Below, in pieces: positions 25,196-33,122 of a DNA stretch of 64,000 nt. Position 1 is the stretch's first letter; every line of letters begins with the position of its first letter. The notes beneath the pieces were generated by a model that was given only the letters and a program-made list of their open reading frames with translations, was not told the DNA's origin and did not search any database. Source of the DNA: Halanaerobiales bacterium (lineage in GTDB: Bacteria; Bacillota; Halanaerobiia; Halanaerobiales; DTU029); NCBI GenBank assembly GCA_022360715.1, contig JAKSCG010000050.1:19762-83761 (forward strand). Direction: 5' to 3'. A program made the translations under genes and the position numbers.

Positions 25196-25798
25196 TTATT
25201 CAATAAGAAGTTCATGCCCTAATTCCCGAATGAACCCGTCAATAAATTCTATTTTCTTTTGATAATACCTTTTCCCGGTCGCTGTCTTTAACTGCTGCTG
25301 CTTCTCCTTTATCTCTAAAGTAAATCTTTTTATCCGATGATATGCCTTTAAATAGCTTGGTTGATCTTCATAAGCGGAGGCCATGGCATCCCATATTATA
25401 CTAATAGCTCCAACTTCGTCTAATAAATCCGCATCCATTACAATATAATTTTCCATTGCTAAGGATTTCTCAACATCTCTTAAGCAATGATGTTCAATCG
25501 CTTCTAGAACCCTTTTGGTCTTTGAATTATCATAATTTATTTTATTTAAATAATCCCGGGCAATTCTTTTGCTTATAATGTTATGACTGACCTTTTCATC
25601 CCAACCGACATCATGAAAAATACATGCAATTTTTATAATTTCTAAATTTCCGCCTTCAATTTTCTGAATTCTTTCAGCCCATTTTTTAACTCTTAAAGTA
25701 TGCTTGTACCTATTCCTAAACGGATATTTATTTGCTCTCTCACTGTTTTCAAATTTTTCTTTCACGTATTTGAGCATTGCTTGGTAATTTATTGCCAT
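25196..25798 (-). CDS. HD-domain phosphohydrolase
   Basis: 200 residues. Metal-dependent hydrolase of the YedJ-like HD family: H in YKHTLRVKKWAERI, HD in CIFHDVGWDE, HH in AIEHHCLRD and D in VMDADLLDEVGA. Substrate not predictable. The ATG at 25798 has AAGGGAGG 6 nt upstream; the GTG at 25816 lies within that ribosome-binding site and is not the start. Stand-alone. Confidence 0.88.
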   Translation of the reverse strand: MAINYQAMLKYVKEKFENSERANKYPFRNRYKHTLRVKKWAERIQKIEGGNLEIIKIACIFHDVGWDEKVSHNIISKRIARDYLNKINYDNSKTKRVLEAIEHHCLRDVEKSLAMENYIVMDADLLDEVGAISIIWDAMASAYEDQPSYLKAYHRIKRFTLEIKEKQQQLKTATGKRYYQKKIEFIDGFIRELGHELLIE

Positions 25799-25898
25799 AT
25801 TATTTCCTCCCTTCACAATACCGGCATAGCTATTTTCTTGGCTTATATTACTTCTTGTTTATTTTATAAATCCCTTTATATCTTTCCTAATCCCTCAG

Positions 25899-27164
25899 TT
25901 AAGAACCATGTCCACCAATAGTGGTTCTCATCCTGTTCAAAATACTACCTGATTTCAAGCTCCTCCCGTAAAAAAGGGCTTGATGACCATATTTGTCCTG
26001 TAAAAGATCTTTTGTTTGATTAACTTTTGCTTCAGGCAAAGAATTATTGAACAGGCTATAGTGGATGGAAGCATCAGCAAGCAGATTACTTAAGGCCAGA
26101 TTAACCCGTCTGACGATTTGCCCTTGATAATTTTCGGCCAAAAGTTCCAGTGAAGTTCGATATAGAACAAAAGGGGAATTAGTATAATTGCTCAAAGTAC
26201 GTTGCGCATAGAATCCCTTACTCTCTTGAGCATGACTGTAACCTATGCCCAGACTGACTGTTTTTCCGGCCAGCCCGTTTTTGCGAACCCGATGACTGAC
26301 TTCATCACATAATTCAAAAATTACGGTTTTAATTTCTTCTTCTTTCCCATAATCCCTCAGCAAGGTTATCCCCCTGGAAATACTCTTGGCCTGATCATTA
26401 TGCTCATTCCCCCCCGGTTTTGACAGATCGATTCCCCAGGCATGATAATAAAGTTGATTACCGATAATCCCAAAATTTTTTTCCAGATATTCCAAAGGAA
26501 GATGAGCCAGTTGGCCGACCGTTCGGACACCAATTCGTTTAAAACGCTTGGCCAGTCTGCGACCAATCCCCCAGCAGTCAATCAATTTAACCGGCCATAG
26601 TTTTTCCGGTACATCGTGATAAGTCCACTCAGCCAATCCTTTTTTCTTTCCTTCGATGTCCATAGCGACCTTGGCCAGAAACATGTTCGGAGCCAGACCC
26701 ATGCTTGACGGTAAACCAAATTTTTGGACCAACCCTTTTTTTATCTGCAAGGCCGTTTGGCCGGGATTCCCGAAAAGACGTTCAGTACCGTCAAGTTGAA
26801 GCCAGGATTCATCAATAGAGTAAACATAGATGGCAGTTAACGGAACAAAGTTATTAAAAAAACGAGTAATCGCCACCGATCTTTCCAGATAAAGCCCCAT
26901 TCGGGCATCTATTATTTTGATCTCCGGCACCGGTGGGATTTCATACAACCTGCTCCCTGTTTTAATTCCGTATTTTCCTTTTAGAGTTGGTGAAGCAGCC
27001 AGCACCACCGAACCGGTTCTGCTTTGATCACCGACCACGGCCAGACAGACCTTAAGGGGATCAAAACCTCGGGACACTGCTTCAATACTGGCAAAGAAAG
27101 ATTTCATATCAATACAAAGAATATGGTTGTGGGGAAATTGTTGATAATTAACCGGAGTCTCCAT
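25899..27164 (-). CDS. Y-family DNA polymerase (UvrX/UmuC-like)
   Basis: 421 residues. Translesion polymerase. Catalytic acids are in CIDMKSFFASIEA and YSIDESWLQLDG; the helix-hairpin-helix DCWGIGRRLAKRFKRIGV and a C-terminal little-finger domain follow. The ASPTLKGKYGIKTGSRLYEIP segment is like the UvrX/YqjW subgroup rather than DinB. ATG at 27164 is preferred because GAGGAGGGGAG lies just before it. A LexA-like half-perfect box lies upstream, matching the usual DNA-damage control. Confidence 0.9.
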   Translation of the reverse strand: METPVNYQQFPHNHILCIDMKSFFASIEAVSRGFDPLKVCLAVVGDQSRTGSVVLAASPTLKGKYGIKTGSRLYEIPPVPEIKIIDARMGLYLERSVAITRFFNNFVPLTAIYVYSIDESWLQLDGTERLFGNPGQTALQIKKGLVQKFGLPSSMGLAPNMFLAKVAMDIEGKKKGLAEWTYHDVPEKLWPVKLIDCWGIGRRLAKRFKRIGVRTVGQLAHLPLEYLEKNFGIIGNQLYYHAWGIDLSKPGGNEHNDQAKSISRGITLLRDYGKEEEIKTVIFELCDEVSHRVRKNGLAGKTVSLGIGYSHAQESKGFYAQRTLSNYTNSPFVLYRTSLELLAENYQGQIVRRVNLALSNLLADASIHYSLFNNSLPEAKVNQTKDLLQDKYGHQALFYGRSLKSGSILNRMRTTIGGHGS

Positions 27165-27181
27165 AACTCCCCTCCTCAAAA

Positions 27182-27195
27182 CGAACAATTGTATG
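27182..27195 (-). promoter_or_regulatory. Possible LexA (DinR) box
   Basis: CGAACAATTGTATG matches the Bacillus LexA consensus CGAAC-N4-GTTCG at 8 of 10 defined positions. It lies in the leader of the Y-family polymerase gene. Confidence 0.45.
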
Positions 27196-27206
27196 TTTAT
27201 TTAAAT

Positions 27207-27235
27207 ATCTTACTATACATAACGGTATGATTCAA
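27207..27235 (-). promoter_or_regulatory. Promoter of the Y-family polymerase gene
   Basis: TTGAAT (27230-27235), 17-bp spacer, TAAGAT (27207-27212) on the minus strand, 12 bp upstream of the LexA-like box. Confidence 0.55.
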
Positions 27236-27335
27236 GAGGGAAATTATTCCATGCCAATATCGTAATAATTTAGGGCATATTAAGGGCCGATTTAAAATAC
27301 TATTTAAATATAGCAGCAAATAGGGGGTAATTAAA

Positions 27336-28556
27336 ATGAGCTTTAACCAACAGGAGCGAAAAATTATTATTACAGCAATTATAGCTGTTTTAACAACCAT
27401 ACTGGTAATCATTTTTTCCGAAGAGGCCTTTAATGCCGCACTGGAAGGGTTAAAAGTCTGGTGGGATATTGTCTTCCCGTCTTTACTGCCTTTTTTCATT
27501 ATCGCAGAAATACTGATGGGACTAGGTGTCGTTCATTTCATGGGGGCTTTATTAGAGCCGCTAATGCGTCCTTTATTTAGGGTTCCGGGGGTCGGTGCCT
27601 TCGCCATGGCAATGGGCCTGGCCTCCGGCTATCCAATTGGCGCCAAAATAACGGCTAGTTTACGTCGAAAAAACCTCTGTAATAAGGTTGAGGGTGAAAG
27701 ATTAGTTTCTTTTACTAATACCGCCGATCCGCTCTTTATGATCGGGGCGGTAGCGGTCGGAATGTTTCACCGGGCCGATCTGGGCATAATTATTGCCGCC
27801 GCTCATTATATCTCCAGCCTGATCCTCGGTTTTATTTTGCGATTTTATAAAGGGGACAGCCGGGAAAGTAGGGTTATGGAAAAAAGATACAAGCAAAACA
27901 TATTTTTTTATGCCCTGACCGAACTAATCGAAGCCAGAAAAAATGACGGTCGTTCACTGGGTGAACTGCTGGGAGATTCAATCAAAGAATCAATTAGCAC
28001 CTTATTATTGGTCGGGGGATTCATTATCCTCTTCTCGGTAATCACCAGAATATTCATTGTGACCGGTTTTATTGGTATGATCAGCAACCTTTTACTCTAT
28101 CTGTTAAGCCCCCTCGGTATTTCGCAAGCAATGGTCCTTCCGTTATTTAGCGGATTCTTTGAAATCACCAATGGAACTAATTTATCCAGTCAGGCCCAAG
28201 CCCCTTTACTCCACCAGGTAATGATTGCCAATGCAATAATTGCCTGGAGCGGATTATCGGTGCATGCTCAGGTGGCTACTATGCTTAATGGTACTGACAT
28301 CAAATTAAAACCCTATATCTTTGCCCGAATATTACATAGTATTTTAGCTGCCGGCATTACAGTCCTGCTTTTTATCCCATATTCCCAAAAGATCGAACCT
28401 ACTTTTATGCCGTTATTGGAAAGTTTTGACCTCCAACATGGAATCTTATTTACATTTATTATTTTCTTATCGATCCTGGCACTAACCCTCTTTCTATCAA
28501 TGACGATTTATCTATTTAGCAAAATAAAGATTATCTTTTTCCATTTCCGCCGTTAG
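27336..28556 (+). CDS. ylbJ: Sporulation integral membrane protein YlbJ
   Basis: 406 residues with about ten transmembrane segments and the nucleoside-recognition (Gate) domain pattern. The ASGYPIGAKITA and FTNTADPLFMIGAVAVGMF stretches are typical of YlbJ. In Bacillus it is needed for spore cortex formation. AGGGGGT precedes the ATG. In Bacillus ylbJ lies beside coaD and ylbK; here coaD is close, but ylbK is 12 kb away with accessory genes in between. It ends at a strong terminator shared with the convergent arsR end. Confidence 0.92.
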   Translation: MSFNQQERKIIITAIIAVLTTILVIIFSEEAFNAALEGLKVWWDIVFPSLLPFFIIAEILMGLGVVHFMGALLEPLMRPLFRVPGVGAFAMAMGLASGYPIGAKITASLRRKNLCNKVEGERLVSFTNTADPLFMIGAVAVGMFHRADLGIIIAAAHYISSLILGFILRFYKGDSRESRVMEKRYKQNIFFYALTELIEARKNDGRSLGELLGDSIKESISTLLLVGGFIILFSVITRIFIVTGFIGMISNLLLYLLSPLGISQAMVLPLFSGFFEITNGTNLSSQAQAPLLHQVMIANAIIAWSGLSVHAQVATMLNGTDIKLKPYIFARILHSILAAGITVLLFIPYSQKIEPTFMPLLESFDLQHGILFTFIIFLSILALTLFLSMTIYLFSKIKIIFFHFRR

Positions 28557-28625
28557 TTTTACAAATAACAAAAATATATAAATATCATGTATATTTAAAA
28601 TTAAACTTGCTGATAATATCAATAG

Positions 28626-28684
28626 AACCAACCTTGATTCTTTAGAGAAATAATTAATCTCGGAAACAAGGTTGGTTTTTTGAT
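28626..28684 (+). terminator. Terminator of ylbJ
   Basis: AACCAACCTTG (28626-28636) pairs with CAAGGTTGGTT (28667-28677), followed by a T-run. The right arm is also the last codons of the convergent arsR-family gene. Confidence 0.85.
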
Positions 28685-28935
28685 CGGTAAAAATCAAGCA
28701 CCCAGTTTAAAATTTCCTGTAAGACACTAGTATTTAAGGAATATAGAATATACTGACCCTTTCTTTCTTTTTCCACCAGTCCGGACTGATATAAAATATT
28801 GAGGTGATGGGTGATACTTGGTTTAGTTATGGTAAACCCGGCAGCAATCTCGCCGGCAGTAAGCTCCCTTTCTTTCAGCATCTCCAGGATCTTTCTCCTG
28901 TTTTGATCGGATATCGCATGAAACAATTTGTCCAT
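28654..28935 (-). CDS. ArsR-family regulator (SdpR-like)
   Basis: 93 residues. Winged helix: AISDQNRRKILEML, ELTAGEIAAGFTITKPSITHHLNIL, then the wing VEKERKGQYILYSL. The metal-binding cysteine pairs of classical ArsR are absent; the single Cys is in the tail. Only 2 bp separate it from coaD, so it is co-transcribed with rsmD-coaD, an unusual partner. Its target is unknown; autoregulation is typical of this group. Confidence 0.88.
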   Translation of the reverse strand: MDKLFHAISDQNRRKILEMLKERELTAGEIAAGFTITKPSITHHLNILYQSGLVEKERKGQYILYSLNTSVLQEILNWVLDFYRSKNQPCFRD

Positions 28936-28937
28936 TA

Positions 28938-29423
28938 CTATCCAACACCATATTTCTTTTGTAAGGCAGCTTTAACCGAATCTGATACCAGTTCTTCAAT
29001 ATTTCCGCCAAACTGTGCAACTTCTTTGACCACACTTGAACTTAAATAAGCATATTTAGTATCGGTCATAAAGAAAATAGTCTCTACTTCTCCGTCCAAC
29101 TGTTTATTCAAAGAGGCCATTTGAAATTCACCCTCAAAATCAGAGATAGCCCTTAAACCCCTGATGATCGCAATTGCTTCCCTTGATTTGACATAATCAA
29201 TCGTTAAACCGGTAAAATAATCAATACTCACTCCGTCCAGCCCTTTGGTTACTTCTTTTAACAGTTCGACCCGTTCTTCCATCGAAAAAAGGGGTTTTTT
29301 CTGCGGGTTATGGAAAACCGCTACAATTACCTGTTCAAAAACCTGTGCAGCACGTTTAATAATATCCAGATGACCATTGGTTACCGGATCAAAACTACCG
29401 GGATAGACTACAATCCGATTCAT
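28938..29423 (-). CDS. coaD: Phosphopantetheine adenylyltransferase
   Basis: Fourth step of CoA synthesis: 4'-phosphopantetheine plus ATP gives dephospho-CoA. 161 residues, standard length. [16 protein letters not shown] carries the HxGH-like motif; [11 protein letters not shown] and the [13 protein letters not shown] end are conserved. A longer frame to 29486 overlaps rsmD; GGAGAGGAG precedes the ATG at 29423, which gives the family N-terminus. Confidence 0.97.
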   Translation of the reverse strand: MNRIVVYPGSFDPVTNGHLDIIKRAAQVFEQVIVAVFHNPQKKPLFSMEERVELLKEVTKGLDGVSIDYFTGLTIDYVKSREAIAIIRGLRAISDFEGEFQMASLNKQLDGEVETIFFMTDTKYAYLSSSVVKEVAQFGGNIEELVSDSVKAALQKKYGVG

Positions 29424-29424
29424 G

Positions 29425-29976
29425 TTAGTTTTCTCCTCTCCTACATTGCAAAATAACGATCTTTGTATCGCCGTATTCCCGCTCACGGATCATGGCCAGT
29501 CCGTTGAACTTTCCAACCATTTCTCCTTGACCTAACTCAGCAACAATAATACCGTTTTTATCCAGCAACCCCCTTTCCTCAATAAGCGAAATGGTTGGAC
29601 TGACCATACCGGCACCATAAGGGGGGTCCAGCAATATCAAATTATATTGTTGAGCAGTATTCCTTAAAAAATCAAAAACATCCTTTTTTATAACCCTGGC
29701 CATATCCTCAAAATTACAGAGAGCAATATTTTCTTTAATCACCCGGATATTACGATAGTCCTTTTCCACAAAATCGATCCATTTTGCTCCCCGGCTAATC
29801 GCTTCCAGGCCCAGTGTGCCAAAACCGGCAAATAAATCCAGTCCTGCTGCCCCCGGGAGATAGGAAACGATCATATTAAAGATCGACTCCTTAATTCGAT
29901 CAAGGGTCGGCCGAGTAGAAGTACCTTTGGCCGACTTGAGCTTTCGTCCACCGGCCAGACCGGCAATAATCCTCAT
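29425..29976 (-). CDS. rsmD: 16S rRNA (guanine-966-N2) methyltransferase
   Basis: 183 residues. SAM-dependent: [15 protein letters not shown] start, [23 protein letters not shown] loop and the catalytic LDPPYG. It lies directly upstream of coaD, the conserved rsmD-coaD pair. Confidence 0.96.
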   Translation of the reverse strand: MRIIAGLAGGRKLKSAKGTSTRPTLDRIKESIFNMIVSYLPGAAGLDLFAGFGTLGLEAISRGAKWIDFVEKDYRNIRVIKENIALCNFEDMARVIKKDVFDFLRNTAQQYNLILLDPPYGAGMVSPTISLIEERGLLDKNGIIVAELGQGEMVGKFNGLAMIREREYGDTKIVILQCRRGEN

Positions 29977-30059
29977 TATTTCTTCCCTTTCTCTTTTTGC
30001 TTAAATTTGATAATTTTTTATTTTATTATCAGCTTTTAATGTATATTTTATTAGAATCA

Positions 30060-30190
30060 AGTTATACTAATAATTAGTTCCGTTAGGAGATGAGGATTTA
30101 AATCAGGAGTAAGTGTTAAGTCCTCCCCATTTAAAACTCTTCCTCCAATTTCTCCTCTCCCATAAGAGCCGGCCCAGCCGGCTTCTTTTT
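30060..30190 (+). ncRNA. Candidate structured small RNA ending in a terminator
   Basis: No gene fits this 200-bp gap. On the plus strand one long imperfect hairpin is visible: AGGAGA 30085-30090 with TCTCCT 30151-30156, GAGGA 30092-30096 with TCCTC 30141-30145, TTTAAAT 30097-30103 with ATTTAAA 30129-30135, and AGGA 30105-30108 with TCCT 30121-30124. It is followed by AGCCGG-CCCA-GCCGGCT and a T-run (about 30167-30191). A TATACT at 30063-30068 could be the -10, with a poor -35. The opposite strand lacks a T-run. Family not recognised. Confidence 0.5.
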
Positions 30191-30194
30191 TTAT
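30167..30194 (+). terminator. G+C-rich plus-strand terminator at the recG 3' end
   Basis: AGCCGG and CCGGCT arms with a short loop, followed by TCTTTTTTTATATTTT on the plus strand only. No plus-strand protein gene precedes it. Confidence 0.7.
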
Positions 30195-32239
30195 ATTTTA
30201 AATTCTAATTCCGTGATCCGCTCCCATAATAATTGATATTCTTCTTGTCGGTTATGCCGGGAAAGCAATACCTCTGCTTCTTGCCGTGAATAACTAATCA
30301 GTTTCTGATCTTTAATTAGGTTAGCCACCTTCAAGTCAGGGAGCCCATGCTGTTTTGTCCCAAAAAATTCTCCGGGTCCTCTCAGTTTCAAATCCTCTTC
30401 GGCTATTTGAAATCCATCACTGGATTGGGTCATAACCCGTAAACGCTGCCTACCTTCTTCCGTACCGGGATTACCGATTAAGATACAGTAGGATTGATTC
30501 TTCCCACGTCCTACCCTTCCCCGTAGTTGATGAAGTTGAGCCAGGCCAAAACGTTCAGCATTTTCAATTACCATAACTGAAGCATTAGCAACATCAAGCC
30601 CAACTTCCACTACAGTTGTTGAAACCAGCAAATTAAGCTCTCCCGACCTGAATCGATCCATAACACCCTTTTTCTCCTCGGCCGAAAGCTTACTATGTAA
30701 CAACCCTAACTGGAAATCAGCGAAGGTTTTTGTTAAAACCTCCATTTTTTCAATTGCCGAAATAGCCTTAACTTCTTCCGAAGGCTCAATTAAAGGACAA
30801 ACCACATATACCTGTTCACCATTAATCAGCTTTTCCCGGACAAATCGGTAAATCCCTGAGCTGGCTTCTTGATTACGCCAGGTAGTTATAATCGGTTTGC
30901 GACCAGGCGGAAGCCGGTCAATAACTGATAAATCCAAATCACCATAAAGGGTTAAAGCCAGTGTACGGGGAATCGGAGTAGCAGTCATTACCAGTAAATC
31001 AGGATTTTCACCCTTATTGACTAGCTGGAAGCGTTGCTCAACACCAAAGCGGTGCTGTTCATCGATCACCACCAACCCAAGACGATGATAATTAATCTTT
31101 TCCTGAAAAAGGGCGTGGGTACCAATAATTAAATCAGTTTTATTTGTCGAGATGCTCTCTTCCACTTCTTTCCGTTCAACCGGATTTAAACTACCAGTAA
31201 TTAACGATACATTAAAACCCAGTCGGCCCAACAAATCTTTAAGTTTGATATAATGCTGTTCGGCCAATATTTCGGTAGGGGCCATAAAAACTCCCTGAAA
31301 ATTATTAGCCATAGTTTCAATTAAGGCCAAAGTGGCTATAATCGTTTTACCTGAACCGACATCACCCTGTAATAGCCTCTGCATGGGAATAGCTCTTTCC
31401 ATATCACCTTTAATCTCCTGCCAGACAACCTGTTGGGCAGGTGTTAACTCAAAAGACAATGATGATAAAAAATTCGGCAGGACCTTTCCCGGCTCATGGT
31501 GTTTAATTCCTTTTTTTTCCAGAATGCCCTTCTTCCTTTTTAAAATAAGTAACTGTAACAACAGTAACTCTTCAAAAGCCAGCCTTGTCCTGGCTTTAAC
31601 ATAGTGTTGACGGTTCTCGGGGAAATGCATTCCCTCAATACTATCCGCTAAACTGAGCAAGTGGTACTTTTCTTTTAACAACGGCGGCAAAACATCAGGC
31701 AAATGATGGAGATAATCCCGCAGGGCATTATAGATTACTTGGCGCAGTCTTTGCTGGGTAATACCGCTGGTCAAGGAGTAAATTGGCACAACCCGTCCCG
31801 TATGAATATTATCACCGGCATCGACTTCTTCAAAAACAGGATTATTGATCTCTTTTTGATTAAACCGCCACCTTTTTTCGTTCAACTTTCCACTAAAGAT
31901 ATATACTTTATCTTTTTCAAACTGCTTCTTTAAAAAAGGTTGATTAAACCAAACACCACTTAAGAGATCAGTTTGATCAGATATAGTTACCCGTAAAATA
32001 GATAATCCCCGCCTGGGTTTACTCTCAGTAATCCTGATAACCTTACCCTGAACCGTAACTTCATTACCGTCCGGTCTAAGCTGTTGAATCGGCAATAAAT
32101 TACTCCTGTCCTGGTAATCGCGGGGAAAATAATATAATAAGTCCTCGACAGACTCAATATTTAATTTAGTCAGGGTATCGGCCAATCGCGGGCCAACCCC
32201 TTTGATAAATTGTATACTGCTGGGTAATTCTTTTTTCAT
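30191..32239 (-). CDS. recG: ATP-dependent DNA helicase RecG
   Basis: 682 residues. Rescues stalled forks by regression. N-terminal wedge/OB domain (~60-160), Walker A in LLQGDVGSGKT, DEQH box in VVIDEQHRFG, TATPIPRTLAL motif III, and the C-terminal ENAERFGLAQLHQLRGRVGRG. Its start overlaps the degV stop by 4 bp, so degV and recG are coupled. Confidence 0.97.
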   Translation of the reverse strand: MKKELPSSIQFIKGVGPRLADTLTKLNIESVEDLLYYFPRDYQDRSNLLPIQQLRPDGNEVTVQGKVIRITESKPRRGLSILRVTISDQTDLLSGVWFNQPFLKKQFEKDKVYIFSGKLNEKRWRFNQKEINNPVFEEVDAGDNIHTGRVVPIYSLTSGITQQRLRQVIYNALRDYLHHLPDVLPPLLKEKYHLLSLADSIEGMHFPENRQHYVKARTRLAFEELLLLQLLILKRKKGILEKKGIKHHEPGKVLPNFLSSLSFELTPAQQVVWQEIKGDMERAIPMQRLLQGDVGSGKTIIATLALIETMANNFQGVFMAPTEILAEQHYIKLKDLLGRLGFNVSLITGSLNPVERKEVEESISTNKTDLIIGTHALFQEKINYHRLGLVVIDEQHRFGVEQRFQLVNKGENPDLLVMTATPIPRTLALTLYGDLDLSVIDRLPPGRKPIITTWRNQEASSGIYRFVREKLINGEQVYVVCPLIEPSEEVKAISAIEKMEVLTKTFADFQLGLLHSKLSAEEKKGVMDRFRSGELNLLVSTTVVEVGLDVANASVMVIENAERFGLAQLHQLRGRVGRGKNQSYCILIGNPGTEEGRQRLRVMTQSSDGFQIAEEDLKLRGPGEFFGTKQHGLPDLKVANLIKDQKLISYSRQEAEVLLSRHNRQEEYQLLWERITELEFKI

Positions 32240-33111
32240 AACTTTAGAAAATCCCCTTTTATTACTACTGAACCGTAAATTGATGGTCCAACATGACTAC
32301 CCAGAACTGCACTGATCCAGTTAAGATCAGTTTGAAAGGCGATCCCTTTTGTGGTAAGTTTACCGGTAATATTCGCCTTTAATTCCTCTATTTTATCTAT
32401 TTCCAGACCGTGGACAAATCCTAACCGAACCTGCTCAGCTCCTGCTATCTCGTTTAAGATCAATTCTTCCATTCGTTGCAGTATTTTTTTCTTACCCCTG
32501 ATTTTTTCCAGGGGCAAAATCTCACCATCACTTCCGTGTATAGTTAAAATGGGGTATACATTTAAAATAGAGCCAAGAAAAGCTTGAGCTTTACCGATTC
32601 GTCCCCCTTTTTGCAAATAGGTGAGGTCATTTACCGTAAAATATACTTTAATCTGCTCCCGAACTTCTTCAATCCTGCTGACAATTTCCGTGATCGATTT
32701 GCCGGCTTCGATCAATTCTGCCGCCAGGATAGCCAAATATCCTGCGCCAAAGCTGGCTGAGCGAGAATCAATTACCTTGATCTCAATATCTGCCAATTTC
32801 GCCGCCGCCATCTGCGCTGCTTCATAAGTTCCACTTAGTTTGGCCGAAAGATGGATCGAAAGGATCACATCATATTCTTGGGCCATTTCTTGATATTTTT
32901 TAAAAAAGAGACCGATTGAAGGCTGGGAAGTAGTAGGGAGTTGCTCCGTTCCCTCCATCTTTTTAAAAAACTCTTCCCCGGCTAATTCTAACCGGTCAAG
33001 ATAGACTAAATCTCCAAAGTGAATGCTTAAAGGAACCATTTCCATTTTATAACGAGCTAACATACCCGGATTTAGATCACAGGTACTATCTACAACTAAT
33101 CCAATTTTCAT
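32236..33111 (-). CDS. DegV family fatty-acid-binding protein
   Basis: 291 residues. DegV/FakB proteins hold a fatty acid for phosphorylation by FakA. Typical are the N-terminal VDSTCDLNPGML, TSQPSIGLF (the conserved Ser contacts the lipid carboxylate in known structures) and the RIGKAQAFLGSILNVYPIL region. It lies 11 bp after the fakA-like gene, which strengthens the functional pairing. Confidence 0.93.
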   Translation of the reverse strand: MKIGLVVDSTCDLNPGMLARYKMEMVPLSIHFGDLVYLDRLELAGEEFFKKMEGTEQLPTTSQPSIGLFFKKYQEMAQEYDVILSIHLSAKLSGTYEAAQMAAAKLADIEIKVIDSRSASFGAGYLAILAAELIEAGKSITEIVSRIEEVREQIKVYFTVNDLTYLQKGGRIGKAQAFLGSILNVYPILTIHGSDGEILPLEKIRGKKKILQRMEELILNEIAGAEQVRLGFVHGLEIDKIEELKANITGKLTTKGIAFQTDLNWISAVLGSHVGPSIYGSVVIKGDFLKL

Positions 33112-33122
33112 TAATTACACTC

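Noticed and set aside
30108..30170. Short minus-strand frame between recG and rsmD (MGEEKLEEEF)
   Set aside because: Only ten codons; the plus-strand hairpin and terminator explain the region better.
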